DNA from: Planomonospora sp. ID67723
Lineage (GTDB): Bacteria; Actinomycetota; Actinomycetes; Streptosporangiales; Streptosporangiaceae
Direction of reading: 5' to 3'
DNA length: 64,000 nt
NCBI RefSeq assembly: GCF_015711605.1
Contig: NZ_JABTEZ010000005.1
Span: forward strand, 796,328-860,327
Below the pieces are notes generated by a model. That model had not been told where the DNA came from, ran no database searches, and saw only the letters and a list, made by a program, of their open reading frames with translations. The position numbers were made by a program, and so were the translations under genes. Position 1 is the first letter of the stretch. Each line of letters begins with the position of its first letter. Below, in pieces: positions 27,841 to 36,919 of the stretch.

Positions 27841-29262
27841 GTGGCTCACATACACGATCTTACCGCTCTGGAGCAGGCGGCGGCCGTACGTCGCAGGGAG
27901 ATCTCGCCGGTCGAGATCGCCGAGCACTACCTCGACCGCATCGCGCGGCTGGACCCCCAGGTCGGGGCCTACGTGACCGTCACTCCCGAAATGGCGCTGG
28001 AACAGGCGCACAAGGCCGAGGCCAGGGCGCTGGCGGGAGAGGACGGCTCGCCCCTCCTCGGGGTGCCCGTCCCGATCAAGGACCTCAACCTGGTCAAGGA
28101 CGTGCCGGTCCACTTCGGCTCGGCGACCTACGACGACTTCGTCGCCCCGGTGGACGACAGCGTGGTCGAGCGGCTCAGGGAAGCCGGGACGGTCATGCTC
28201 GGCAAGACGGCCACACCCGAGTTCGGCATGCCCTGCTACACCGAGACCTCCGTCTCGCCGCCGACCCGGACGCCGTGGGACCTGTCCCGGTCGGCCGGCG
28301 GGTCCAGCGGCGGGGCCGCCGCCGCGGTCGCCGCGGGGCTGGCACCCGTCGCCCAGGGCAGTGACGGGGCGGGCTCGGTCCGGATCCCCGCCTCGGTCTG
28401 CGGGCTGTACGGCATCAAGCCCACCCGGGGCCGGATCAGCTTCGCCCCGATCATCCCCGACCTGGCGGGGCTGTCCACCAACGGCCCGCTGGCCAGGACC
28501 GTCGCCGACGCCGCCGCGCTGCTCGACGTGATGGCCCACAACAACCCCGGCGACCTGTACCACGCGCCGCCGCCGGAGCTCGGCTCGTTCACCGCCCACG
28601 TCGGCCGGGACCCCGGCCGCCTGCGGATCGCCCGCTACGCCGAGCCGCCGGTCCCCGGCGCGGTGGTGGACCCCGAGGTGCTCGCCGCCTACGAGCACGC
28701 CTCGGCGGAGCTGGCCGCCCTCGGGCACGAGGTGGTCGACATCGCGCCGCCGTTCTCGGCCGACCTGGTGCCGCAGTTCGTCACGCTCTGGTACGCGTTC
28801 GCCTGCATGCACCCGGTGGACCTCACCAAGCAGGACCGGCTCCGCCCGCTGACCGCCTGGCTGCGCGAGCGCGGCTACGCCACCCCGGCGCCCGACTTCC
28901 TGCAGGCGCAGTCGGCGCTGCAACTGGCCACCCGGTTCGGCCTGCTGGTGACCAACGAGTACGACGCGGTGCTGACCCCGACCGTCACGGCCCCGCCCCG
29001 GCCGGTGGGCTGGTTCGAGGAGGGCGCCGACCCGGAGGAGACCTTCGAGCGGATGAAGCGGTTCGCCGCCTTCCCCGCGATCTACAACATCAGCGGTCAG
29101 CCCGCGGTGAACCTCCCTCTGTACTGGACGGCCGAGGGACTGCCGATCGGGGTCATGCTGGCCGGGCGGTTCGGCGACGAGGCCACGCTGATCTCGGTCT
29201 CCGCGCAGCTCGAGGCGGCCGGGGGCGGCTTCTGGGGCGATCTGCGGCCGGCGGCCTGGTGA
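27841..29262 (+). CDS. Amidase (amidase signature family)
   Basis: A 473-aa amidase-signature enzyme. The Ser-cisSer-Lys triad is visible: Lys in PIKDLN (~80), the cis-Ser in SAGGSSGGAAAA (~155) and the nucleophile Ser in GSDGAGSVRIPASVCGLYG (~179). The family hydrolyses amides with broad substrate use; GatA is unlikely because no gatB/gatC is adjacent. I prefer GTG 27841 over GTG 27832, which lies inside the probable -10 element TACTGT and would not be transcribed. A near-perfect inverted repeat upstream suggests repression by an unidentified factor. Confidence 0.9.
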   Translation: MAHIHDLTALEQAAAVRRREISPVEIAEHYLDRIARLDPQVGAYVTVTPEMALEQAHKAEARALAGEDGSPLLGVPVPIKDLNLVKDVPVHFGSATYDDFVAPVDDSVVERLREAGTVMLGKTATPEFGMPCYTETSVSPPTRTPWDLSRSAGGSSGGAAAAVAAGLAPVAQGSDGAGSVRIPASVCGLYGIKPTRGRISFAPIIPDLAGLSTNGPLARTVADAAALLDVMAHNNPGDLYHAPPPELGSFTAHVGRDPGRLRIARYAEPPVPGAVVDPEVLAAYEHASAELAALGHEVVDIAPPFSADLVPQFVTLWYAFACMHPVDLTKQDRLRPLTAWLRERGYATPAPDFLQAQSALQLATRFGLLVTNEYDAVLTPTVTAPPRPVGWFEEGADPEETFERMKRFAAFPAIYNISGQPAVNLPLYWTAEGLPIGVMLAGRFGDEATLISVSAQLEAAGGGFWGDLRPAAW

Positions 29263-29317
29263 GCCGCGGCGTCCCGGCCCGGGCCCGGGCCGGGACGCCG
29301 CGGCGGGAGAGGCGGGC

Positions 29318-30274
29318 TCATCCCGTCCCGGCGCGCAGGAGCGTCTCCAGATGGGCGGCGATGTCGGCCAGCAGGGTCGACGGGGCGACCGGGGCGGCGG
29401 CGACCGCGGAGAAGAGGGCGGGCAGGCCGGGCAGCGGGAAGCCGTCCTCCTCGGCGGCGGCCTCGCCCACCTCGGTCTTGCCCAGGACGAGCCGGCTGCG
29501 CTGCCAGGCGTCGAGGACCTCCTCGGGGGAGGGCACGCCGAACCCGTGCCCCACCGGGGCCGCGTGGCGCAGCCGTACCAGCGGGGTGTCGGCGAAGGCC
29601 AGCGCAACCCGCGCGCGCAGCGCCAGGTCGTCGCCGCGGCCCGGCTCCACCCAGTCCATCGCGGCGCACGGGTTGCGGCAGTCGGCGACGCACGTGGCCA
29701 GTGCCCCGGCGACCTGGCTGTGCTGCCGGTCGAAGTAGGCCCGCCAGCCCGCCGCAGGTTCCCCGGCCACCCGGAGGGTCCGGTTGGCGGCCGACTGCTC
29801 GGCCTTGGTGTGGTCGCACTCGCGGTCGCCGATCACGCCGAACCTGCTGCCCGGGGCGGTGAGCCCGGCGGGCCAGCGGACCGGGTCGCCCGCGTGGCCG
29901 AGCGCGGGTTCGAAGGCGAGCAGCGGGAGGTATTCGCTGGCGATGTGCAGGGCGGCGACCATGGGGCTGAGCTCGCGCCGGTTCCAGCGGATCTCGATCA
30001 CCTCGAGCAGCAGCCCGTAGGCCGGGCGCAGCGACTCCAGCGCCCCGCGTGGCTGCTCCCTGGGGGTCTGGGGCATCGTGCACGCCCGGGCGCGCCGCCG
30101 CAGCGCGGGCGGCACCTCCCGCGCCTCGACCGCGAAGTCCTCGGCGTCGAGGGAGAGCAGGCGCTGCCCGAACTCGCAGACCGACGCGACCTCCGGGTCG
30201 TCGGTGAGGGCCTCCAGGTCGGCGAAGGCGTGCCGCCGGGCGAGCATGACGAGCAGGTCCTGTACCGAATCCAC
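29318..30274 (-). CDS. Protein of unknown function (318 aa)
   Basis: A 318-aa soluble protein that I do not recognise. Visible are a helical N-terminus (VQDLLVMLARRHAFADLEALTDD), a hydrophobic core segment (GALESLRPAYGLLLEVIEIRW), a stretch with Cys and Asp (GDRECDHTKAEQSAANRTLRVAGE, ADCRNPCAAMDWVEP) and a long helical C-terminus. Codon use is normal. The GTG start lies 6 nt after TATCGT on the minus strand (30281-30286), which supports both the start and leaderless transcription. It lies downstream of pepN but is separated from it by a strong hairpin, so it is probably its own unit. Confidence 0.7.
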   Translation of the reverse strand: MDSVQDLLVMLARRHAFADLEALTDDPEVASVCEFGQRLLSLDAEDFAVEAREVPPALRRRARACTMPQTPREQPRGALESLRPAYGLLLEVIEIRWNRRELSPMVAALHIASEYLPLLAFEPALGHAGDPVRWPAGLTAPGSRFGVIGDRECDHTKAEQSAANRTLRVAGEPAAGWRAYFDRQHSQVAGALATCVADCRNPCAAMDWVEPGRGDDLALRARVALAFADTPLVRLRHAAPVGHGFGVPSPEEVLDAWQRSRLVLGKTEVGEAAAEEDGFPLPGLPALFSAVAAAPVAPSTLLADIAAHLETLLRAGTG

Positions 30275-30369
30275 GATCAGACGATATCCGTGATCGCATC
30301 TTCACGTTCCCCGGCGATCCGGGGCGGGCCCGGGGCCCGGTGGCGGGGTGCGGTGCGAGGCCGGGAGAC

Positions 30370-30406
30370 GCGACGCCCCCGCCGTCGTGCACGGCGGGGG
30401 CGTCGC
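30370..30406 (-). terminator. Strong terminator hairpin after pepN
   Basis: A perfect 16-bp stem pairs GCGACGCCCCCGCCGT (30370-30385) with ACGGCGGGGGCGTCGC (30391-30406) around a CGTGC loop. It lies 22 bp beyond the pepN stop and upstream of the next minus-strand gene, separating the two transcripts. Confidence 0.85.
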
Positions 30407-30428
30407 GGCCGTCAGGAGCGTGCGGCCC

Positions 30429-32993
30429 CTAGGAGGCGGCGTCCTTGGCGCGGGCGCGCAGGGCGCGGCGGACGCCGTCGGCGCCTTCCAGGAGCAGCCG
30501 CTTGAGCGCGTGCGGCGGCTGCGTCTCCTCGATCAGCCGCTCGGTCTTGGCGACGGTCTCGGAGGAGACGGCCAGGGCCGGGTAGCAGCCGGTCGCGAAG
30601 TTCTGGGCGCTGTCGAAGGTCCAGGACTCCCAGATGCCGCCGATCTCGGCGTGGTACCTGTCGGTGTAGGGCTCCAGCAGCTCCGGGTGGCGCGGGTCCA
30701 TGAAACCGGTGATCGTCGAGCGGAGCAGCGCGCCGCTCAGCTTGCCCTCGGTCATCGAGGTCCAGGCGGCGGCCTTGGCCTCGGCCGTGGGGATCGAGGC
30801 CCGGGACAGCGCGGCCGAGCGCTCGCCGGTGGCGGTGGCGTCGCGCAGCAGTTCGGAGGCGATCTCCTCCTCGCCGAGCACGCCGCCCGAGACCAGCGCC
30901 TGGACCAGGGTCCAGCGCAGGTCGGCGTCGACGGTCAGCCCGTCGAGCACCGCCGTACCGTCCAGCAGACCCTTCAGGAACGCCAGGTCCTCGGCGGAGG
31001 AGGCCACCGCGGTCAGGGCGTTGAGGTAGGCGAGCTGGTGGTCCGAGCCGGGCTCGGCCGCCTCGGTGAGCGAGCGCAGCGAGGCGGCGAGCATGGCCAG
31101 GCCCTCGGCGCGCCAGGCGGGGTCGGCGTACTGCTGGACGGCCAGGCGGGCCTGGCGCAGCACGGTCTGGGTGACCGTGATGTCCTTGATCGACGCGATG
31201 CCGGAGACGACCAGCGCCACGTAGTCGCGGGTGGACATCTCGGCGTCGCGGGTCATGTCCCAGGCGGCCGACCAGCACAGGGCGCGCGGGAGCGACTGGT
31301 CGAACTTCGCGATGCCGCCCTCGACCAGGGTCCGCAGCGAGCGCTCGTCGAGCCGGACCTTGGCGTAGGTCAGGTCGTCGTCGTTGATCAGGACCAGGTC
31401 CGGCTGGGCCTCGCCGACCAGCTCGGCCACGGCCGTACGGGCGCCGACCACGTCGAGCTCCACCCGCTTGACCCGGACGAGGACGTCGCCGGACAGCGAG
31501 TACAGGCCGATGGCGACGCGGTGCGAGCGCAGCGTCGGGTAGTCGGCCGGGGCCTCCTGCAGCACCTCGAACCCGGTGAAACGGCCCTGCTCGTCGACCT
31601 CGAAGGAGGGGCGCAGGGTGTTGACCCAGGAGGTCTCCAGCCACTCCTTCGACCAGGACGACAGGTCGCGGCCGCTGGTGCGCTCCAGCGCGCGCAGCAG
31701 GTCGGCCAGCTCGGTGTTGCCCCAGGCGTGCTCGGTGAAGTAGTCGCGCACGCCCGCCAGGAAGTTGTCCAGGCCCACATAGGCCACCAGCTGCTTGAGG
31801 ACCGAGGCGCCCTTGGCATAGGTGATGCCGTCGAAGTTGACCTCGACCGCGTGCATGTCGACGATGTCGGCGGCGATCGGGTGGGTGGAGGGCAGCTGGT
31901 CCTGGCGGTAGGCCCAGGCCTTCTCCACGTTGGCGAAGGTCGTCCAGGCGCCCTGGCCCCAGCGGGTGGCCTCGGCCTGGCAGAGCACCGAGGCGTAGGT
32001 GGCGAACGACTCGTTCAGCCACAGGTCGTCCCACCAGCGCATGGTGACCAGGTCGCCGAACCACATGTGCGCCATCTCGTGCAGGATCGTCTCGGCGCGG
32101 CGCTCGATGAGGGCGTCGGTGACGCGGGAGCGGAAGACGTAGTCCTCCAGGAAGGTCACGCAACCGGCGTTCTCCATCGCGCCGGCGTTGAACTCCGGCA
32201 CGAAGAGCTGGTCGTACTTGCCGAACGGGTAGCGGACGCCGAAGACCTTGTGGAAGAAGTCGAAGCCCTGCCGGGTGACCTCGAAGATGTTGTCCGGGTC
32301 GAGGTGCTCGGCGAGCGAGGCGCGGCAGTAGATCCCCAGCGGGATGCCGTCGTGGGTGGAGGTCACCTTGTGGTACGGCCCGGCGCACAGGGCGGTGATG
32401 TAGGTCGACATCACCGGCGTCGGAGGGAAGTGCCAGCGCTTGGCGGCCTGGAGCGCGCCGTGCTTGCCCCGGTGCTCGCCCAGCTCCTCGATCTCGTCGG
32501 GAGCCGCGTTGGAGACGACCTCCCAGTAGGAGGGCGCGAGCACGGTCAGCTCGAAGGTCGCCTTCAGGTCGGGCTGGTCGAAACAGGCGTACATCCGGTG
32601 GGCGTCGGCCGTCTCGAACTGGGTGTGCAGGTAGACGTTCTTGTCGACCGGGTCGACGAAGCGGTGCAGGCCCTCGCCGGTGCGCATGTAGGAGCAGTCG
32701 GCGTCGATCTGCAGCTCGTTGCTCTCGGCCAGGCCCGGCAGCGGCAGCCGGCCGGTCTCCGGGTCGTAGGTGGCCACGTCCAGCTCTGCACCGTTCAGGA
32801 CGGCCCTGCGCACCTTGGCGCCGGCCAGGTCGATGAACGTCTCCGCGCCCGCCAGGGTGCTGGTGAAGCGGACCGTGGTGATGCTCTCGAAGCGCTCCTC
32901 GCCCTCGGTCAGATCGAGCTCCACCGCATACGACTGCACGCTGAGCAGCCGTGCGCGCTCGCGGGCCTCGTCACGGGTCAGATTGCCTGCCAC
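30429..32993 (-). CDS. pepN: Aminopeptidase N (M1 family)
   Basis: An 854-aa M1 zinc aminopeptidase. The substrate-recognition motif GAMEN is near residue 270, followed by the zinc site HEMAHMWFGDLVTMRWWDDL (~305; HEXXH-X18-E). The C-terminal ~350 residues form the ERAP1-like helical domain. It removes N-terminal residues from cytosolic peptides, the last step of degradation downstream of proteases such as ClpP. The GTG at 32993 is chosen over a longer frame because VAGNLTRDEARERA is the usual actinobacterial N-terminus and GGGAG lies 5-6 nt upstream. No signal peptide. Confidence 0.96.
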   Translation of the reverse strand: MAGNLTRDEARERARLLSVQSYAVELDLTEGEERFESITTVRFTSTLAGAETFIDLAGAKVRRAVLNGAELDVATYDPETGRLPLPGLAESNELQIDADCSYMRTGEGLHRFVDPVDKNVYLHTQFETADAHRMYACFDQPDLKATFELTVLAPSYWEVVSNAAPDEIEELGEHRGKHGALQAAKRWHFPPTPVMSTYITALCAGPYHKVTSTHDGIPLGIYCRASLAEHLDPDNIFEVTRQGFDFFHKVFGVRYPFGKYDQLFVPEFNAGAMENAGCVTFLEDYVFRSRVTDALIERRAETILHEMAHMWFGDLVTMRWWDDLWLNESFATYASVLCQAEATRWGQGAWTTFANVEKAWAYRQDQLPSTHPIAADIVDMHAVEVNFDGITYAKGASVLKQLVAYVGLDNFLAGVRDYFTEHAWGNTELADLLRALERTSGRDLSSWSKEWLETSWVNTLRPSFEVDEQGRFTGFEVLQEAPADYPTLRSHRVAIGLYSLSGDVLVRVKRVELDVVGARTAVAELVGEAQPDLVLINDDDLTYAKVRLDERSLRTLVEGGIAKFDQSLPRALCWSAAWDMTRDAEMSTRDYVALVVSGIASIKDITVTQTVLRQARLAVQQYADPAWRAEGLAMLAASLRSLTEAAEPGSDHQLAYLNALTAVASSAEDLAFLKGLLDGTAVLDGLTVDADLRWTLVQALVSGGVLGEEEIASELLRDATATGERSAALSRASIPTAEAKAAAWTSMTEGKLSGALLRSTITGFMDPRHPELLEPYTDRYHAEIGGIWESWTFDSAQNFATGCYPALAVSSETVAKTERLIEETQPPHALKRLLLEGADGVRRALRARAKDAAS

Positions 32994-33224
32994 TACCGCT
33001 CCCTCGTCACGACTTCCTCCGCTCCGTTGCGAAGGGCTGTCTGAATCCTGCCACGTGCGCCAGGAGATCGCCGCCTGGGGAAATCCGTCGGCCCGTTGAT
33101 CACCACATCGGAGGATAAAGTGGACTGTCAAGGCAATAATCCTCCCGTGGAATAGAGGAGTTCCCCCGTCGGGTTGTTGCTATGCGGAATGTCTGCCATC
33201 GAAGAGCGACGAGAAAGCCGAGCG

Positions 33225-33845
33225 ATGACCGAGCGCACCCCTGTAGATCTCTGGTTCGACCCCTTCTGCCCGTACGCCTGGATGACCTCCCGCTGGTTGC
33301 TGGAAGTGCAGAAGGTGCGGCCCATCGAGCCGCGCTGGCACATCATGAGCCTGAACATCCTCAACGAGGACAAGGACGTCCCCGAGGCCTACCGTGAGCT
33401 GATCGCCAAGGCCATCGGGCCGGTCCGCGTGGTCGCCGCCGTGCAGGAGAAGCACGACTCCGAGACGGTCGGCCGCCTCTACACCGAGCTCGGCCTCCGC
33501 TTCCACAACCAGGGCGCCCTCAAGCGGCTCGACACCCTCCGCGAGACCGTCGAGGAGGCGCTGGAGGCGGCCGGGCTGGACCGCGCGCTCGCCGGCGCGA
33601 TGGAGTCCGAGGAGTTCGACGAGGTGCTGCGCGCCTCGCACGACGACGGCATCGGCCGGGTCGGCCAGGAGGTCGGCACCCCGGTGATCGCCGTCGGCGA
33701 CGTCGCCTTCTTCGGCCCCGTCATCTCCCCGGCGCCCAAGGGCGAGGAGGCGGGACGGCTCTGGGACGGCGTGCAGCTGGTCGCCGGGATCGACGGCTTC
33801 TTCGAGCTCAAGCGCTCCCGGACCCGGCCGCCGATCTTCGACTGA
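33225..33845 (+). CDS. DsbA-fold mycothiol-dependent nitroreductase-like oxidoreductase
   Basis: A 206-aa thioredoxin-fold protein, colinear along most of its length with the mycobacterial mycothiol-dependent reductase Rv2466c family: WFDPFCPYAWMTSRWLLEV, MSLNILNEDKDVPEAYREL, VGTPVIAVGDVAFFGPVISP, FFELKRSRTRPP. The active site reads C-P-Y-A, so only the first cysteine of the CPWC pair in Rv2466c remains, which predicts a monothiol mechanism relying on mycothiol. ATG 33225 is picked by family length; the ribosome site is weak. A 231-bp region separates it from the divergent pepN, and a hairpin follows. Confidence 0.87.
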   Translation: MTERTPVDLWFDPFCPYAWMTSRWLLEVQKVRPIEPRWHIMSLNILNEDKDVPEAYRELIAKAIGPVRVVAAVQEKHDSETVGRLYTELGLRFHNQGALKRLDTLRETVEEALEAAGLDRALAGAMESEEFDEVLRASHDDGIGRVGQEVGTPVIAVGDVAFFGPVISPAPKGEEAGRLWDGVQLVAGIDGFFELKRSRTRPPIFD

Positions 33846-33866
33846 GCCGTTCGGCAGGGTCGTCCG

Positions 33867-33904
33867 GGCCCTGTGGCGGGGAGGTCGCACCCCGCCACGG
33901 GGCC
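33867..33904 (+). terminator. Terminator hairpin after the DsbA-like gene
   Basis: GGCCCTGTGGCGGGG (33867-33881) pairs with CCCCGCCACGGGGCC (33890-33904): 15 bp with one G-U pair and an 8-nt loop, starting 22 bp after the stop codon. Confidence 0.75.
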
Positions 33905-34097
33905 GATCCGGATATTACGAGTTTTTAAGGATCTCCGACACGGGGTCCCATGAGAGGCGCTTCGTCGTACTCTTCCGGTGAAGGCGGCCGAACGCCCGCC
34001 GGGTGAGGGGTTGCGTCTACCGTGTGTGATGCAGTAAACACGCCACGTAGTCATCGAGACTCTCGCCTTCTCATTACCTGCGCGCGAGGATGAGGGC

Positions 34098-35507
34098 ATG
34101 CGTCACCTTTACCTGAACGGGGCCTGGCAGACGTCGGCGTCGAGCGAGAGCATCGACGTGATCAACCCCGCGACCGAGGAACTGATCGACCGGGTGCCCG
34201 CCGGCGCGCCCGCCGACGTCGAGGCCGCCGTGGCCGCCGCCCGTGCCGCGCTTCCCCTGTGGTCCGGTACGGCCCCCGCCGAGCGGGGCAAGATCCTCGC
34301 CGCCGCGGCCGAGCTGATCCGGGAGCGCTCCGACCAGATAGCCAGGATCATCGCCACCGACATGGGCGCCCCGTACAACCTGGCGATGAAGGTGCAGACG
34401 CTGATGCCGGCCGGGGTGCTGGCCTCCTACGCCGCCCTGGCCGAGTCCTACGACTTCGACACCAGGCGGATCGGCAACTCCTGGATCCTGCGGGAGCCGG
34501 TCGGGGTGGTCGGCGCCATCACGCCGTGGAACTACCCGCTCCACCAGGTCGTGTGCAAGGTCGGGCCGGCGCTCGCCGCGGGCTGCACGGTCGTGCTCAA
34601 GCCCAGCGAGGTGGCGCCGCTGGCCGCCTTCGCGCTGGCCGGGGTCTTCGACGAGGTCGGGCTGCCCCCCGGCGTGTTCAACATGGTCAGCGGCACCGGT
34701 CCGGTGGTCGGCGAGGCCATCGCCACCCACCCCGGCGTGGACATGGTCTCCTTCACCGGCTCCACCCGGGCGGGCCGCCGGGTCGCCTCGCTCGCCGCCG
34801 AGACGGTCAAGCGGGTGGCGCTGGAGCTCGGCGGCAAGTCGGCCAGCGTGATCCTCCCCGACGCCGACCTGACGGCGGCGGTCAAGGTGACCGTGGCCAA
34901 CGCCTTCCTCAACTCCGGCCAGACCTGTTCCGCCTGGACCCGCATGATCGTCCACCGGGACCAGTACGACGACGCCGTCGCCCTCGCCGTCCAGGCCGCG
35001 GGGAAGTACACCGTCGGCGACCCCTTCGACGAGGGCACCAGGCTCGGCCCGCTGGTCTCCGCCGCCCAGCGGGACAGGGTGGTGCGCTACATCAACCGGG
35101 GCGAGGAGGAGGGCGCCCGGCTGGTGGCCGGGGGGACCGACCGCCCGCTGGAGCGGGGCTTCTACGTGGAGCCCACGATCTTCGCGGGAGTGGAGCCGGG
35201 CATGACGATCGAGCAGGAGGAGATCTTCGGCCCGGTCCTGGCGATCATCCCCTACACCCGGGGCGAGGACGAGGCCGTCTCCATCGCCAACGGCACGCCG
35301 TACGGCCTGGCGGGCGCGGTGTGGGCGGGCAGCGAGAACCACGCGGTCTCCGTCGCCCGGCGCCTGCACACCGGCCAGGTGGCGATCAACGGCGGCCAGT
35401 TCAACCCGCTGGCCCCCTTCGGGGGCTACAAGCAGTCGGGCGTCGGACGCGAGATGGGCGAGTTCGGCCTCGAAGAGTATCTGGAGATCAAGTCGCTCCA
35501 GTTGTGA
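34098..35507 (+). CDS. Aldehyde dehydrogenase family protein
   Basis: A 469-aa NAD(P)-dependent aldehyde dehydrogenase. Hallmarks are [12 protein letters not shown], the cofactor-site [10 protein letters not shown], the general-base Glu in [10 protein letters not shown] (~240), the catalytic Cys in [11 protein letters not shown] (~274) and [10 protein letters not shown]. The general pattern fits betaine-aldehyde/phenylacetaldehyde-type enzymes, but substrate range is not readable. GAGG lies upstream of the ATG at loose spacing. It stands alone between a hairpin terminator and the convergent def gene, so no pathway context is available. Confidence 0.92.
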   Translation: MRHLYLNGAWQTSASSESIDVINPATEELIDRVPAGAPADVEAAVAAARAALPLWSGTAPAERGKILAAAAELIRERSDQIARIIATDMGAPYNLAMKVQTLMPAGVLASYAALAESYDFDTRRIGNSWILREPVGVVGAITPWNYPLHQVVCKVGPALAAGCTVVLKPSEVAPLAAFALAGVFDEVGLPPGVFNMVSGTGPVVGEAIATHPGVDMVSFTGSTRAGRRVASLAAETVKRVALELGGKSASVILPDADLTAAVKVTVANAFLNSGQTCSAWTRMIVHRDQYDDAVALAVQAAGKYTVGDPFDEGTRLGPLVSAAQRDRVVRYINRGEEEGARLVAGGTDRPLERGFYVEPTIFAGVEPGMTIEQEEIFGPVLAIIPYTRGEDEAVSIANGTPYGLAGAVWAGSENHAVSVARRLHTGQVAINGGQFNPLAPFGGYKQSGVGREMGEFGLEEYLEIKSLQL

Positions 35508-35559
35508 CCGGACCCGCAGCCGCGGGAGCGGGCCGGCCGCGGGCCGGGGCGCCGCCGGA

Positions 35560-36048
35560 TCAGGGCGTCTGCAGCAGCACCTTGCGCGCGGCGTCCTTGG
35601 CCAGCCGGTCGACGTAGAGCATGCCGTCCAGGTGGTCGACCTCGTGCTGGAAGCAGCGGGCGAGCAGGCCGCGGGCCCTGACCCGGACCGGACGGCCCAG
35701 CCGGTCGAGGCCGCTGACGGTCACCCCGGCGGCCCGGGGGGTCTTCGCGTAGAGGGGCTTGCCGGTCTGACGGCCGGGGACCGACAGGCAGCCCTCCTCG
35801 TCGAGGACCTCGGCGGCGTCGTCGACCGTCAGCTCGGGGTTGATCACGTGCCCCTTGCGGTTGCTGCAGTCGTAGACGAACAGCCTCTTCGACACGCCGA
35901 TCTGCGGGCCGGCCAGGCCCACGCCCTCCGCGGCGTACATCGCGGCGAACATCTCGTCGAGCAGGCGGCGCAGATCGCGGTCGAACTCCGTGACCGGTTC
36001 GGCGGGCGTGCGCAGGACCGGATCCCCGATCACTCGGATGTCGCGCAT
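35560..36048 (-). CDS. def: Peptide deformylase
   Basis: A 162-aa metalloenzyme that removes the formyl group from nascent N-terminal methionine. All three motifs are present: GVGLAGPQIG (~43-51), EGCLS with the metal Cys (~88) and QHEVDHLDG (HEXXH, ~135-139). The ATG at 36048 (MRDIRVIGDPVLRTPAEPV) is the conserved start, with GGGAG 5 nt upstream; a longer frame adds a non-conserved leader. Divergent from rpiB across 106 bp. It may be one of several def paralogues, as is common in actinomycetes. Confidence 0.95.
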   Translation of the reverse strand: MRDIRVIGDPVLRTPAEPVTEFDRDLRRLLDEMFAAMYAAEGVGLAGPQIGVSKRLFVYDCSNRKGHVINPELTVDDAAEVLDEEGCLSVPGRQTGKPLYAKTPRAAGVTVSGLDRLGRPVRVRARGLLARCFQHEVDHLDGMLYVDRLAKDAARKVLLQTP

Positions 36049-36091
36049 GGGGGCTCCCTCAGGATGCGGGGGTAAGGGCTCAGCTGGCATA

Positions 36092-36111
36092 CCGGCTATT
36101 ACTCTAGCCGG
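36092..36111. promoter_or_regulatory. Inverted repeat between def and rpiB
   Basis: CCGGCTA (36092-36098) and TAGCCGG (36105-36111) form a perfect 7-bp dyad with a 6-bp centre in the middle of the divergent promoter region. It may be a regulator site or an overlapping promoter element. Confidence 0.4.
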
Positions 36112-36154
36112 GGCGGGCGTCGAGCCGCCCACCCGCACCTGCGAAACTGGGCGG

Positions 36155-36622
36155 GTGCGTGTCTACATCGGTGCCGACCATGCCGGCTATGAGTTCAAGA
36201 ACCACCTCGTCTCCTGGTTGAAGGAGCACGGCCACGAGGTGACGGACTGCGGTCCGTTCGTCTACGACGCGGAGGACGACTACCCGCCGTTCGTGCTGCG
36301 CGCGGCCGAGGGCGTCGCGAACGACCCCGGCAGTCTCGGGGTCGTCATCGGAGGCTCGGGCAACGGCGAGCAGATCGCGGCCAACAAGGTGCGCGGGGTC
36401 CGCGCGGCGCTCGCCTGGAGCGAGGACACCGCCAAACTCGCCCGCGAGCACAACGACGCCAACGTGATCAGCGTGGGTGCGCGGATGCACCCGCAGGAGG
36501 AGGCGACCCGGTTCGTCGAGCTCTTCCTCGCCACGCCGTACTCGGGAGCGGATCGGCACAGCCGCCGCATCGCCCAGCTCGGTTCGTACGAGACGACGGG
36601 CGAGCTGCCGCCGCTGCCGTAG
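36155..36622 (+). CDS. rpiB: Ribose-5-phosphate isomerase B
   Basis: A 155-aa RpiB/LacAB-type isomerase interconverting ribulose-5-phosphate and ribose-5-phosphate in the pentose phosphate pathway. Motifs are VRVYIGADHAGYEFKNHL at the N-terminus and GGSGNGEQIAANKVRGVRAAL, where Glu replaces the Cys base of the E. coli enzyme, as in mycobacterial RpiB. The GTG at 36155 starts exactly at the conserved VRVYIGADHAG; longer upstream frames overlap the divergent promoter. A terminator hairpin follows 34 bp after the stop. Confidence 0.95.
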   Translation: MRVYIGADHAGYEFKNHLVSWLKEHGHEVTDCGPFVYDAEDDYPPFVLRAAEGVANDPGSLGVVIGGSGNGEQIAANKVRGVRAALAWSEDTAKLAREHNDANVISVGARMHPQEEATRFVELFLATPYSGADRHSRRIAQLGSYETTGELPPLP

Positions 36623-36656
36623 GAACCGCCGCTGCCTTCGAGCCCCGGCCGTCGGA

Positions 36657-36681
36657 CGGGCCCGGCCTCGCGCCGGGCCCG
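36657..36681. terminator. Bidirectional terminator between rpiB and a small convergent gene
   Basis: CGGGCCCGGC (36657-36666) pairs with GCCGGGCCCG (36672-36681) around a 5-nt loop. It lies after rpiB (+) and just past the stop of the convergent 51-aa gene (-). Confidence 0.75.
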
Positions 36682-36690
36682 TGTACGGGC

Positions 36691-36846
36691 CTACCTGTCC
36701 CGGCCGCGGCGCGGCTGCTCCCTGCGCGGCGTCTCGTCACGCAGGGGCCGCCGGTCCGCGGCCTCCTGCTGTTCTCGCGAGGGCCGGGACACGTCCCGGG
36801 CCCGCATCGCGGTGAGCGCGGTGATCTGCAAGCTCTGCAGTGCCAT
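36691..36846 (-). CDS. Small basic protein (51 aa)
   Basis: A 51-codon frame. It begins MALQSLQITALTAMRARDVS and continues with a strongly charged, Arg-rich C-terminus (PLRDETPRREQPRRGRDR). Third-position G/C is about 92%, matching genuine genes here, and the frame fills the space between two terminators and promoters neatly. TATCGT lies exactly 6 nt before the ATG on the minus strand (36853-36858), the same spacing as at several other genes in the window, so a leaderless mRNA is likely. No family recognised; the amphipathic N-terminus and basic tail could bind membrane or nucleic acid. Confidence 0.6.
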   Translation of the reverse strand: MALQSLQITALTAMRARDVSRPSREQQEAADRRPLRDETPRREQPRRGRDR

Positions 36847-36919
36847 GGCGCCACGATAACCCGCCGGGCGCCCCGGAGGGCGGGGCCGTCCCGCGGAGGC
36901 CCCGGGAGGCCGGACCCCG

